Assembly (NCBI GenBank): GCA_030035585.1
Contig: CM057468.1
Location: 58,214,145-58,278,144, forward strand
From: Dugong dugon
Taxonomy: Eukaryota > Chordata > Mammalia > Sirenia > Dugongidae
Direction: 5' to 3'
Length of the DNA: 64,000 nt
Shown piece after piece: positions 21,811-32,425 of the stretch; the stretch's first letter is position 1; the number at the start of each line of letters is the position of its first letter. The position numbers and the translations under genes are program-made. Below the pieces are notes generated by a model that did no database searches, was not told where the DNA came from, and saw nothing but the letters and a program-made list of their open reading frames with translations.

Positions 21811-22302
21811 CAGGGCTTCGAACCGGTTCTGCCCAGTTCAATCATGGCTGAAGAAGCAAAACTGAAACAGACTTGAATTTTTTAAATTTGGCTGAGCCAG
21901 AACAATAGCTGGAATGGAAAAATTACGTGTTAAAACCTTGCTAGAAACTTAATCTCCTTCTAAGAAAACAAGAGCAGCATATGCATTGCATAACAACCAA
22001 ATCTCTTAACCGTGGAATTTTAAGCAGAGTCAGAAACAGCACTGCCCGGCTCAAAGATGGTGGCCAACCGTACTGCTTTGAATGTATGTCGCTCTCCACA
22101 GTCCTGGCAATAATCCAATCTCCTGCAACAGTCTCCTGAAAGAGCTCATAACGCCTTTTCTTAGTCTCTCATCCAGGGCTTTGACCTGTCATTTTTCCCG
22201 TTCTGGTTAGCGTTCTGGTTCCCTCAAATTTAAAAATTTGTTTCTTTTCTGTTTTGCTTTATTGGCCATGACTGAACTGGTTTGAACTGGTTCGAAGCAC
22301 TG
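21811..22302. mobile_element. Complete non-autonomous hAT-type DNA transposon
   Basis: A 492-bp element is flanked by a perfect 8-bp duplication GAAAGCAC (21803-21810 and 22303-22310), the signature of hAT transposases. Its ends are inverted repeats: CAGGGCTTCGAACCGG on the left and, read from the right, CAGTGCTTCGAACCAG. The similarity continues inward for roughly 85 bases (left arm about 21811-21899, right arm about 22215-22302), sharing 'ttcaatcatggc' against 'ttcagtcatggc' and 'aagcaaaac'. There is no transposase ORF, so it was moved in trans. I do not recognise the family name. Confidence 0.9.
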
Positions 22303-22529
22303 GAAAGCACCTAAGAAGAATGCCTTATCTGTCCTTAGGTGTTCTGAAGCAACAAGCTAAACCCTGAAGAATAGGCCTTACCCCAGCAAAGGAGGCTTGA
22401 GGAATTCAGAGAAAACCTGTAGAAAGTATGAAGACAGTGAAAGAAAGTCTTGACTGGCATGTGAGAAGTTTAAAGGCATAGGCATAGGAAAAATTATTTA
22501 CTTAAATTTTTCTGTAGGTATATCTAGTA

Positions 22530-22707
22530 GTCCCCGGGTAGCACAAATGGTTAAGCAACAATAACATATTTAGTTCTGATTCAGATTTTTTGTGATTCTA
22601 GCTCACAGAGTAAAACTGCCCATAGAGTTTCCAAGGAGCGCCTGGTGAATTCATACTGCCGACCTTTGGTCAGCAGCTGTAGCACTTAACCACTACACCA
22701 CCACGGT
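22530..22707 (-). mobile_element. AfroSINE pieces in inverted arrangement
   Basis: At 22530-22565 there is a plus-oriented SINE head (ccccgggtagcacaaatgg). From 22603 to 22707 there is a minus-oriented SINE (aaactgcccatagagtttcc to cacttaaccactacacc). The two heads flank a short unrelated spacer, as left by an inversion or by two separate insertions. Confidence 0.75.
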
Positions 22708-24200
22708 ATAATTCAGTCATTTTTAGTATATTCACAAGGTTATGCAACCATTACCACTATCTAATTCCAGAACATTTTCATCACCCCAGCATGAAACTCC
22801 ATACACGTTAGCAGTCACTCCCCATTACTCCTCCCCCCAGCCCTTGGCAACACTAATCTACTCAACATTTAATCTACTTTCTGCCTGTATAAATTTTCCT
22901 ATTCTCAACATGTCATACAAATGAAATAATACAATATATGGTCTTTTGTGCCTTTTTTTCCTTTAGCAGAAGGTTTTCAAGGTTCATCTGCATTGTAGCA
23001 TGTATCAGTACTTTATCCTTTTAATGGGTGAATAATACTCCATTGTATGGATATCCCACATTTTGTTCACCCATTTAGCAAATGATGTCCTATCGGGTTG
23101 CTTCCACTTTTTAGCTATTATAAATAATGCTTCTGTAAAATTCATGTACAGGTTTTTGTCTGGACATAAGTTTTCATTTCTCTTGGGAATGTATCTGGGA
23201 GTGGAATTGCTGGGTCATATGGTAACTCCAAGGAGCCCCAGTGGCACAGTGTTTAAGAGCTCAGCTGCTAACCGAAACGTTAGCAGTTCAAACACATCAG
23301 CTCCTCCGTGGGAGAAAGGTGTGGCAGTCTGCTTCCATAAAGATTACAGCCTTGGAAACCCTATGGGGCAGTTCTACTCTGTAATATAGGGTCACTATGA
23401 GTTGGAATCAACCCGACAGCAATGGGTTTATGGTTGGTTGGTTTTAATAGTAACTCTATTTACCTTTTTGAGGAACTGCCAGACTAGTTTCCAAAGTTAC
23501 TGCACCACTTTACATTCTCACTAGCAATGTATGAGGGTTCCAATTTCTCTATGTCCTCACCAACATTTGTTATTGTGGGTCTTTTTGACTATAGCAGTCT
23601 TACTGGATGTGCAGTGGTATCTCATGGTTTTGATTAGCATTTCCCTGATGGCTAATTATGTTGACAGTCTTTTCATGTGTTTATTGTTCATTTTAATAGC
23701 TTTTTTGGAGAAATTTCTGTTCAAATACTTTGTCCATTTTTTAGTTGGGCTATTTTTTTGTTGAGTCATATGAGTTCTTTACATATTCTGGAAACTAGAT
23801 TCTTATCAGATATATAATTTGTAAATATTTCCTTTTTCTGTGGGTTGTCCTTTTATTTTCCTGATGATGTCCTTTGAAGCAGAACAGTTTTTAATTTTGG
23901 TGAAGACCAGTTTATCTATTTTTTCTTTGGTTTCTTGTGCTTTAGGTGTCATACCTAAGAAATCACTGCCTAATCCTAGGTCATGGAGATTTATTCTTCA
24001 TGAAGAGTTTTATAGTTTTAGCTCTTACATTTAGGCCTTTCATCCATTTTGCATTAATTTTTGTATGTGATGCTAGGCAGGGGACCAACTTTATTCTTCT
24101 GCATGTGGATATCCATTTGTCCTGGTACCATTTGTTGAAAAATCTATTCTTTCCCATTGAATCATCTTGTCACCCCTGTCTAAAATTAATCATGATCATC
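22708..24200 (-). mobile_element. L1 LINE 3' region, minus
   Basis: Text typical of the reverse complement of L1 ORF2 end and 3' UTR: 'aatactccattgtatggata', 'tgtctggacataagttttca', 'gaattgctgggtcatatgg' and 'gatttattcttcatgaagag'. It is interrupted by a SINE (23229-23449). Open stretches here are antisense artefacts of L1. Confidence 0.9.
23229..23449 (+). mobile_element. AfroSINE inserted in L1
   Basis: A full SINE (agccccagtggcacagtgtt, gggagaaaggtgtggcagtc, tatagggtcactatgagttg, ending in ggttggttgg). GTAACTC at 23222-23228 and 23450-23456 is the target duplication. The SINE is younger than the host L1. Confidence 0.92.
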
Positions 24201-24271
24201 TTCTTTTAAACAGACAGACTATCATGGACTTTCTCATGTCTCTTTCAGGTGTTCTCTTATCTTTTATTATG

Positions 24272-24457
24272 ACCTTTCTGACTCATGGTGACCTCATGTG
24301 TGTCAGAATAGAACTGTGCTCCACAGAGATTTCAAAGGTTGATTATTCGGAAGTAGATTGCCAGGTCTTGCTTTCAAGGTGCCTCTGGGTGGACTTAAAC
24401 CACTGATCTTTTGGTTAGCAGCCAAGGGCGTTCACCGCTTGTACCACCTAGGGATTA
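24272..24457 (-). mobile_element. AfroSINE, minus
   Basis: The reverse-complement SINE of the 'gtgctccacagagatttcaa' and 'gtgcctctgggtggac' subfamily ends at the head near 24457. Directly after it, 'agccctggtggttcagg' (24464-24480) looks like a second, plus-oriented head fragment. Confidence 0.85.
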
Positions 24458-24480
24458 GATAGAGCCCTGGTGGTTCAGGT

Positions 24481-24959
24481 GTTTCTGAATGGGGGTGAGG
24501 GAACTTTTTTATTTTCTGGTCACCTCATGTTTCTGTGCAGAAGGAGCACCATATGAGTACCCCTGGCCTCTTGCTCTGCTTCTTTCTTACTCTTTCTATG
24601 CAAGATGAAAAATGAGTTACATGACAATGTGTAACATCTATTGATTCATGTTCTAGTCTAGGTGAAGCACTAGGGAATCCCACCTTTTTTTTCCTTATTT
24701 CTCTGCACTGAACCTATGAGAGACAGCATTGTTGGGGCAGTCCTCTCTATAGACCCAAACTTTAGCTTCTGTAGGATGTCCCAACAATTAGTCTGGGGAA
24801 GGAGATAGGCGGGAAGAGAGAATTTGCAAGCTGTTTTGCTACAGAGGTAAAGCCATGGTCTCTAGTTGATTTACCAGTCGTATAACTGACATTTAGATCT
24901 CTATTTGTCTGCCTCCTGTTTATTAATTCTCAATTAGATCTTAGCACAGGAAACAAAGA
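24481..24959. other. No feature recognised
   Basis: Intergenic sequence without recognised features. Confidence 0.45.
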
Positions 24960-25200
24960 ATTTACATTTTTAAATAGTCCAACAACTTTCATATATTGCA
25001 AGATCAGCTCAAATACCACCTCCTTTGTGAAGTCTTCCCTAGGCAAACCAGCCAAAACTTCTCTATCTTCCTTTTGAACTATTAAAGCACGTGTTCCAAA
25101 TCACTTACACGTGTTTATCATAAACTATCTTAGTTATGCAGGCATATATATGTCTTATCCCCCTAAGTAGAAAAGTATCTGATGTTAACTCTCATACCTC
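24960..25200 (+). mobile_element. L2 LINE 3' fragment
   Basis: 'agctcaaataccacctcctt' and 'tgaagtcttccctaggc' match the conserved L2 3' end. It is ancient and diverged. Confidence 0.78.
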
Positions 25201-26640
25201 TAGAAGTATATAGGAGCAACTAATAACAGTGGTTGTGTCTAGAGAAGCTAAGGGACAGTGTAGGAAGAGACTTACTTTTCAGTATCCCTTTTTAGATTTT
25301 GGATTTTGTTCCATACAAATAAATAAATATGCACATTAAGAAGGTAAATCCTCGAATAAAAATTAACAACATAAAATAAATATTATAATTAATCTTCTAA
25401 ATCTGTAAGCTATCACTAGAAAGCTGCATACCTATACCATATCATTCCAACTCCATTGGGAGTTGTCTTATAGGACCATGCTTTAACATTATGCCAGGGA
25501 CCTTTACAGAAAGATGGTTTTAGGGATAGACATAAGTGATATGCCCCTGCACATTCTGAAAAACTGCTATTGAGTGTATTTTTTATTGCTTACTTGGAAA
25601 AATGACTCTCAGAACTCTGAGCTAGGGAAAAAAAAAAAGCTTGTTTTGCCTTTTGAACTATATGATTCCTCAAATTAGATGAGTTATTTGTCAAATTAAA
25701 AAAAAAACAAAAGCAAAACAAAGATATATAAACTGTTCAGTCTAAAGCCTGTGCATTATCCCAATATGGAAAACAGGTTAATGTGGAGCTGCTCTGGTAA
25801 CCTCAGGGCTGAGAAATCCAGGTGCTATGTACTTACCTCTAAACTTCTCCATAATAGCCCTTGAAGGGAAACCACCAAAAGTTCACTAATTAGGGAGTAT
25901 TATTTTGGGAGTCATAATTCTAAAAAATGAAAGCAAACTAACCATCATGTTTCTCTTTTTCCCTTGTGAAGTAGTAAACTCGGGTGCTAAGCTTGTTTGG
26001 GATCTCCTGATAAAGCTGCTCTCCCCTCTTTGTCCTTTGTTTCCAGAAATTATTTCAGGTTAGCATATCTATGCTTACAGTGTTAGCTACCTCAAATCCA
26101 TTAGGTTGATTGCGTATATATGGATCAGTTGATCATTTGGTCTATCAGTTTGATCAAAATAGACTCTCAGTTACAGTTTCATCAACATTTAAAGGGTTTT
26201 CAATCCCTTCAGAGCAACTCTCCATAAAGTGCATGCTTAGAGGAAACTAAGGAGCAATATAGGGTGAACAGATACATCTTTAAGAATCTCAGGTGGACTC
26301 TGGTATCAAAAATGAATATATTTTAATGTGATGGACTATATGTTTAAAATACAACAATTTTGTGGATTCTGAATTTGTGGAACAAAAAATGAGTACCTAG
26401 GTAATTGTGTGTCTTTTAAAAAATACATTTTGAGAAAAACAAAAGCATGTTGCCCATACCAGTTCCTATAACCAAGACCAACAAATGACACCTATAACCT
26501 GAAGCTAATAAACTGATGACAGATATATCTATTTAAGGCTATGGATTATGACCCCCAGACAGCTGGAGGATGATTTATTAGAACAGTCGCTAAATTCAGT
26601 AGCTGCCTTTTCATATCAGCATTGCAACAGTTGGTAATGA

Positions 26641-26645
<5 letters not shown>
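25201..26645. other. No feature recognised
   Basis: Unique-looking DNA with A-runs at about 25628-25640 and 25698-25708. No exon, RNA gene or named repeat is seen. The absence of young repeats over about 1.4 kb is mild. Confidence 0.45.

Positions 26646-26681
<36 letters not shown>
26646..26681. repeat. (TA)n microsatellite, 18 units
   Basis: An uninterrupted TA tract of 36 bases. It would form a cruciform easily and is likely variable in length. Confidence 0.97.
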
Positions 26682-26685
<4 letters not shown>

Positions 26686-27777
26686 AGTATGAGCTCAGGA
26701 AACTGGCAATGTTGTGTCCAGATGGTAGATTTGTAAAGGGTGCATAAGTGGTGTTAGATCAAATAAATGACAACCTGAAAATTCATGCATGTGACAACTA
26801 ACTCTGGAACTTTCTATTTCTCTTCCAACAGATCTATAAATTTGCAATAGGCACGGATTCGAAAAGAGAAGAAAATTAATCTCTTCAGCCTTAATTAATG
26901 TTCAACAATTTCTGTTGTGAACCTAGCCTTTGTTAGACACCATATCAAAAGGTTCAAGGTTTTCAAGCTGAATAAGACATTCAGACATTATGTATACTTT
27001 CCACAGGAAGAATAAGAGAAAAAAAAAAAAACCCTCAACAATGTCAGAATTAAGGTATAGAGTTTAGTGGTGTTCTTCATGCTGTACCTACTGTGGTGCT
27101 GCTGTCCTTAGCGTATACCTAATGATCATACCTGTAGTCTCTCTCTCAGCTTTAACTCTTCTCTCCTAAAGCTGTCACCATTTAAGCACCTGTTAGAGCA
27201 CAAGTGTTACATTCTGACTTTTTTGCACCTGTTCTAGAAAGTAGTAGAAATAGGAAGGCTACACACTTGACAAGACGAGGGAACTAGTTCAAGTGTGCTT
27301 GAGGAATCATTATTCCCTAGCCCTTTCCTTGTGGGATGTGGAACACATTGAATCAGTGTTAGCCAAATCAAAATTCAAGAACTAAAATTCTAGAATCACA
27401 GGTGCTCCAATTACATTTGTCATGCTCTGATTCATAATACACTTTCATCATTGGCCCATGTGATTAAAGCAAATAAGCAGTGATTGTCTCTGTGGGTCTG
27501 CTCATTGCACTCTGCATATTTGAATTTGGACTTAGTGTGACAAACTGCCCCTGTTTGCTTAGAACTGTCCAGTATTAGCACTAAAAGTCCTCAGACAAAA
27601 CCCCTCAGTCTCAGGCCAATCAGGAATGTTGGTCACCCTAAATCATACCCTAAACCATCTTGATAGTTCATTTTTCTTTATTTAAACTTAACCAGAACCT
27701 TAACACCTCTGTAACTAACATTTTATTGCTAATATTAATTGGGTTCTCAATATGTTCCACACTCTAAACATTTGAGG
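26682..27777. other. No feature recognised
   Basis: Intergenic sequence with an A-run at about 27019-27031. No nameable feature. Confidence 0.45.
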
Positions 27778-28101
27778 TTGTTGTTGTTACTTGCTGTTGA
27801 GTCAGCTCCAACTAATGGTGACCTTATGTATAACAGAATGAAAAACTGGTACGTTTAAGTCCATTGTTGAGGTTATTGTGTAATACCTTCCAACCTAGGG
27901 GGCTCATCTTCCAGCACTATTATCGGACAATATTCTGTTGTGATTTTAAGGTTTTCATTGGCTAACTGTTGGAAGTAGATCACCAGGCCTTTCTTCCTAG
28001 TCTGCCTTAGTCTGGAAGTTCTGCTGAAACCTCCACCATGGGTGACCCTGCTGGTATTTGAAATACTGGTGGCAACATGCAAACCACTACAGTTTACCAC
28101 C
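27778..28101 (-). mobile_element. RTE 5'+3' composite (internally deleted RTE), minus
   Basis: Read on the minus strand, 28101-27886 matches the RTE 5' region (compare 3466-3700), including 'gactaggaagaaaggcc' and 'ggaagatgagccccctagg'. It then passes directly into the RTE 3' end (27885-27778; 'gaatgaaaaactg' is the complement of its tail region) and finishes in the (caa)n tail. About 2.8 kb of coding sequence is missing. This is the same architecture as the BovA-type derivatives of BovB. An inverted 5' copy follows directly at 28102. Confidence 0.75.
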
Positions 28102-28163
28102 CATCTGTCAGTTTGTGGTATTGTGGTGGCTTGTGGGTTGCTATGATGCTGGAAGCTATGCCA
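28102..28163 (+). mobile_element. RTE 5' terminus, inverted relative to 27778-28101
   Basis: 'catctgtcagtttgtggtat' and 'ggttgctatgatgctgg' match the first ~60 bases of the RTE in plus orientation, head to head with the preceding minus copy. Together they form an interrupted palindrome around 28040-28163. Confidence 0.75.
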
Positions 28164-28167
28164 CAAT

Positions 28168-28275
28168 TTAACGTACGCACTGTCATTAACCCTATTTACT
28201 GACAAAAAAACTGGGCACTGAGAGTTAAATAACTGGCTCAAGGTCTCATAGCTAATCAGACAGATTCCTATGTCG
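28168..28275 (-). mobile_element. MIR fragment, minus
   Basis: 'gggcactgagagttaaataa' and 'ggctcaaggtctcatagcta' are the reverse complement of the conserved MIR core. Confidence 0.75.
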
Positions 28276-28759
28276 ACTTTCTTAAGTACTTTACCACAGG
28301 GCCTAGCAACAAATTAAAGTATCAAGGTATTTATTTATGTACTTCCTTTTCTTCACTGACAAAACAAACACATACTTCATGGCTTGCGTTCCTAGACTGA
28401 AATAGAAAAGTGCATTTCTAATGCTAACAGAGTATTTAACATAACTAGCATTTTAAAGAATATGACCATGTTTAAACTGTTACTATTTGTATAATGTAGC
28501 CCGTTTTTAAATTGCAATAAGTATTAGTATATATATTTTTTAGTTACTTCATAAGAAGGTTACTGGAAACAGGATATTCTGGGTTTTAATCTGAATCTCA
28601 GTTATTTGCTTATTTCAGGATATGAGGCTCTCTAAGGAAGCATAACATTTCCATGATATTGGGACTAGTTTATTCCAGTTTCACAGTTTAATCTTGCTTG
28701 CCTTTTGCTCTGGTAAGACTACTTTCTGTTTAATTTCAATGTATTTATGTACATTCTGA
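28276..28759. other. No feature recognised
   Basis: AT-rich intergenic sequence. Confidence 0.45.
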
Positions 28760-28945
28760 GACAGTTTGCAATCCTTTTCTTCTTCGTGTGATGATTTGTT
28801 TAATGCCCATCTCTCTCAGTAGACTGTAAGCTCCCTTCAGGCAAAGGTCCTGTTTGTTGTGCTCAGCATTTTACTATCAGTGCGTGGCACAGTGTCTGCT
28901 ATATAGTGGGCACACAATAAATACAGGTAGAATAAAAGAATGCCT
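28760..28945 (+). mobile_element. L2 LINE 3' end
   Basis: 'gtagactgtaagctcccttc', 'aggcaaaggtcctgtttg' and 'gtggcacagtgtctgctata' lead to 'cacacaataaata', the canonical L2 3' end. Confidence 0.88.
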
Positions 28946-29109
28946 GAGGAATTGACTAAATGTGCAAACATTTAGAAATTTTATACGCATTGAGTCAGAA
29001 GTGAAAAATATAGGTGCTGAGAAATTAAAAAAAAAAAGTTGTAGAAATTAAAATTAACACAATAAAATGGTGTTGTAATAGGAATTAATGTTATATTATT
29101 TTTATCATT

Positions 29110-29300
29110 GCAGTTAACACTTATTGGGTGCTTACCATGTGCCGAACAACGTACTAAGTGCTTTTTAAAATTTTTAATCCTCATAGAAAATTTATGAAGC
29201 AAGTATTATTATTAGCCACAATTCTACAGATACGGAAATGAGCCTTTGAGAAATTAAGCAACTTATTATGGCCTCACTGCCAATAGGTAGTGGAACTGAG
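29110..29300 (-). mobile_element. MIR, minus
   Basis: 'gggtgcttaccatgtgcc', 'attctacagatacggaaatg' and 'ttgagaaattaagcaactta' are the reverse complement of a nearly complete MIR. Confidence 0.85.
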
Positions 29301-29339
29301 ATGGTAATATTAATACCAAATGCTTCCACAGAACTCTAC

Positions 29340-29520
29340 ACTTCCTCTATCATGATACTCTTCAAACTAGTTTGTAAGCACTTGTTTAGTATCTGTCCTC
29401 TCCACTCTAGAAAGGCAGAAAAACTGTGTCTATCTTACTTAGCATTTAATTCCCAGAACCAAAGAACGTACCTGATATCCAGTAGTGTCCCAATAATATT
29501 TGTCAAATGAGTGAATGTCA
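29340..29520 (+). mobile_element. L2 LINE 3' end
   Basis: 'gaaaggcagaaaaactgtgt', 'tacttagcatttaattccca' and 'aatatttgtcaaatgagtga' match the L2 3' terminus. It follows a minus-strand MIR at once, a common old-repeat pairing. Confidence 0.75.
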
Positions 29521-30059
29521 AGTGGAAGAAACTGATGAAACAATAGGATTTAACATCATAGAGTGAAGAAATAGATTGTTAACATTTTTCAAGGATTACA
29601 ACATAGATGCCTGTTCCCTGAGATGATTACCTGCACTTGACTTTTAAAGAAGATTGCAACTATAAAGTCCACAGAATGATGTGCCTCTTTGGCACAGAAG
29701 CCAAGCTCTCTAAGGAGAGCAGCCAAGTGTCCTATATTGTTGGAAGCTGCACTGCATGAAGGAAAGTGACTTCTTTGGCAAAATCTAGAAATGACAACTA
29801 CAGATTATAAATTAATACTTCCTAAGAGTGAGGATGACCTTGGCATCAGGAAATTATTAAATAAACTGTCATTGTGGCGGGATGTTTTTCTCCATCTTCC
29901 TTATTCCCTTGTGGAGTTGCTCCCAACCCAAGTAAGAACAAAGGACACAGTGCAGGTAGTGTAGACTGCATTGCTCCCACCCTTATGCAACAGAGCACAG
30001 TCCTGGGTGCATGATGTTTATTTAGACTGAAGCCAGGTTAAAGGGGACTAGCAGTTCTA
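29521..30059. other. No feature recognised
   Basis: Intergenic sequence without recognised repeats up to the SINE-tail insertion. Confidence 0.45.
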
Positions 30060-30119
30060 TAGGGTCACTATGAGTCGGAATTGACTCGATGGCAACGAGT
30101 TTGGTTTGGTTTCTTTTTA
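30060..30119 (+). mobile_element. 60-bp AfroSINE tail-only insertion
   Basis: Only the SINE tail is present (agggtcactatgagtcggaa, ttgactcgatggcaacg, then a ggtttggttt run). It is flanked by the perfect 10-bp repeat AGCAGTTCTA (30050-30059 and 30120-30129). Read as a target duplication, this is an extremely 5'-truncated insertion. Caution: GCAGTTCTA also occurs inside the SINE consensus shortly before this point, so the left repeat could be SINE sequence with a small deletion. Confidence 0.7.
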
Positions 30120-30129
30120 AGCAGTTCTA

Positions 30130-30516
30130 CCTGGTGTGAACACAGTATACTTAATCAAGTGAAAATTGCTGTGGAAATATTCTTGTACAGACCATTTATA
30201 AGTAGGTTTGTCTGGAAGAAAAGTAATCAGAGGATAATTGTGGATAGATGCAATGCATGGATGAATGAATAGGCAGATGGATGGATTCAGGTGATGACAG
30301 CAGGCATAGAAATGAAGGTGTTTACTAAGAAAACAAAATAAAAAATGGATACAATTTCATGATTCTTCAAGTATGTTTTTAAAGTAGAAAGAGCAAAGAT
30401 GACTCTATGAATTATACAAAATTAGAAATTTGTAGTTTAATTTAAAAAAATGGTATGTCAAAAAGGGGCACAAATTTAATCAGTGTGATGATGAGTTTCA
30501 TTTTAGATATGTTCAG
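30130..30516. other. No feature recognised
   Basis: Unique-looking sequence with a short GGATGGAT-like stretch near 30260-30290. Confidence 0.45.
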
Positions 30517-30527
30517 TTAGCATATGG

Positions 30528-30738
30528 TGATCCCTGGGTGGTGTAAGTGGTTTGCCGTTGGTTCCTGACCTAAAGGTTGACAGTTTGAACCCTCCCAGTG
30601 GCCCCAAGGAAGAAAGGCCTGGCAGTTTGCCTTCCTGAAGATTAGATAGCCAAGAAAACCCTATGGAGTAGTTCTACTCTGTAACACTTGGGGTCGTCAT
30701 GAGTCAGAATCGACTTGATGGCAATGGTTATGGGTACA
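30528..30738 (+). mobile_element. AfroSINE with clear target duplication
   Basis: Full-length SINE (tccctgggtggtgtaagtgg to gatggcaatggttatggg). TTAGCATATGG is repeated perfectly at 30517-30527 and 30739-30749. Confidence 0.93.
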
Positions 30739-30749
30739 TTAGCATATGG

Positions 30750-31889
30750 CAAGGGAGCTAAGAAGAGAACAGCTGAGACTGCAAATTAGAATGCTTGTGA
30801 AAGATTGGGATAAGACCATGATTTGGGAATCATCAACCTAGACGTTCTGAGAGATAAGAGTAAGACTACCAGGGTCAACCTAGGTATTCTGAGAAATGAG
30901 AGAATGCCAGGGAGCCTTAGGAAAACCAACTGAAAAGGGACAATAGGATGAAGTATAATTAGATGGGTGATCTGGGCGGGGGGCGGAGGGTGGTGGACAG
31001 AAAGTTTGGTGTTCAGGATTATAGAAGTCAAATGGTGAAAGAGTTTCAAGAAGAAGCCAAACTGGTTTAATATGGCAAAGAAATCAAGTGGGAGAAAATT
31101 AAAGACATTTGGATTCATCTAGAAGGAAGTCCCTGAAAAGAACAACATTGGCGTTATGGAAAGCAGCCAAAAAGCCAGGAGATTAAAGGGCGCGAGGTAA
31201 GGCAAAGGGAGGTGGTAAGCATACATCACTTATTTAAGGACTTTGGGTATAAAGGGAAGGAAAGAAATATAATGGTGGGAAATGTTAGGGGCACTAGGTT
31301 AACAAAATAAAAGGGCGCTGGTATAATAAAGTAGAATCTAATCTTCCTGAATTCTAAACTACTCCCTCAGAGTAAGTTAGTAGCCTTGGGAGGCTCATTA
31401 ACTCTGCGAGGGCACTAGGGTATTGTTCCATGCATTGTAGTCACAGCGCCTGACAAAAGCATAGAGGCTATTATTCATAGCTTTAGGAAAAGCACTTCCT
31501 GTCACATTGGAGAGACTCCCTAGGAAATAAAGATATCATTATAAGAAAAAGAAGCTACAGTGTCTGTTTTTCTTAAAGGAAGATATATTTGAAGATAACT
31601 ATCAAAAAAATCCTTTATCACCCTATGATTGGTGGAAGGCCAAAGGGTCTCCTTTTTTCTGTCATGTGTCAAAGCATGCCTCGCCCTAACAATTTTCTCG
31701 GTAACTTTAGAAGCATTTGTCAGTGAAAACCCGTACCAGAGACTAATAACTAAGCAAACGTGTCTCGAACAGAAAGAGAATTGAGGGAAAGAGCTTTTTC
31801 CTTTCTTGGCTCCAGAGAATGTGGCCTAGGAGAGTTTGTCATTATATATTATAAATTTCTTTTTGTTTTCTTTTGGGGGCAATAATTGG
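30750..31889. other. No firm feature; possible old repeat
   Basis: A-rich, purine-biased sequence with one G-rich spot (30965-30990). The part 31060-31300 faintly resembles the ancient repeat at 6680-8580 but cannot be assigned. Confidence 0.35.
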
Positions 31890-32425
31890 TGTATTAGTTT
31901 TCTGTTGCTGTAGTAACAACTTACCGCAAATTGGTGGCTTAAAACAGCACAAAAATACGGTTCTGGGGGCCAGAAGTCTGACACAGGTCTCACTTGACTA
32001 AAATCAAGGTGTCAACAGGATTATGATCCTTTCTGGAAGCACAAGGAAGACTCTATTTCCTTGCCTTTTTCAGTTTCTAGAGGTCACCTATGTTCCTTGG
32101 ACCGTGGCTCTCTTCCTCCGTCTTCAAAGACAGCAACGGTGGGTTGAGTCCTTCTCACGTCACGTCTCTTTGACCATTCTTCCATTGCCATGTCTCTCTC
32201 TGACCACAGCTGGTAAAAGTTCTCTGCTTTTAAGGGCTCATGTGGTTAGATTAGGCTCACCAGGATAATCTAGGCTAACCTTATTTTAAGATCAGCTGTT
32301 AGCAACCTTAATTCCACCTGCAACTTTAGTTCCTTTGGTCTTGTAACATAACAGAAATAATATAATCACTGGTTCCAGGGATTTGGACATGGGCATCTTT
32401 AGGAGTCCATTATTCTGTCTGCTAC
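31890..32425 (-). mobile_element. MLT1-like MaLR LTR, minus
   Basis: It starts TGTATTAGTTTTCTGTTGC and ends TCTGTCTGCTACA, so the minus strand begins TGTAGCAGACAGAATAATGG, the form of old mammalian MLT1/MST LTRs. 'aggcttaaaac'-like and 'atcaaggtgtcaacagg' blocks agree. It is a solo LTR without an internal region. Confidence 0.78.

Noticed and set aside
23063-24209. Several hydrophobic plus-strand frames that look like membrane proteins
   Set aside because: They are antisense translations of an L1 3' region; the T-rich strand yields Phe/Leu-rich peptides.
9190-26681. Dinucleotide tracts considered as CRISPR-like or regulatory arrays
   Set aside because: They are plain microsatellites with no spacers. 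Eukaryotic context excludes CRISPR.
30965-30990. G-rich run as a quadruplex
   Set aside because: Loops are long and uneven; much weaker than 48924-48942.
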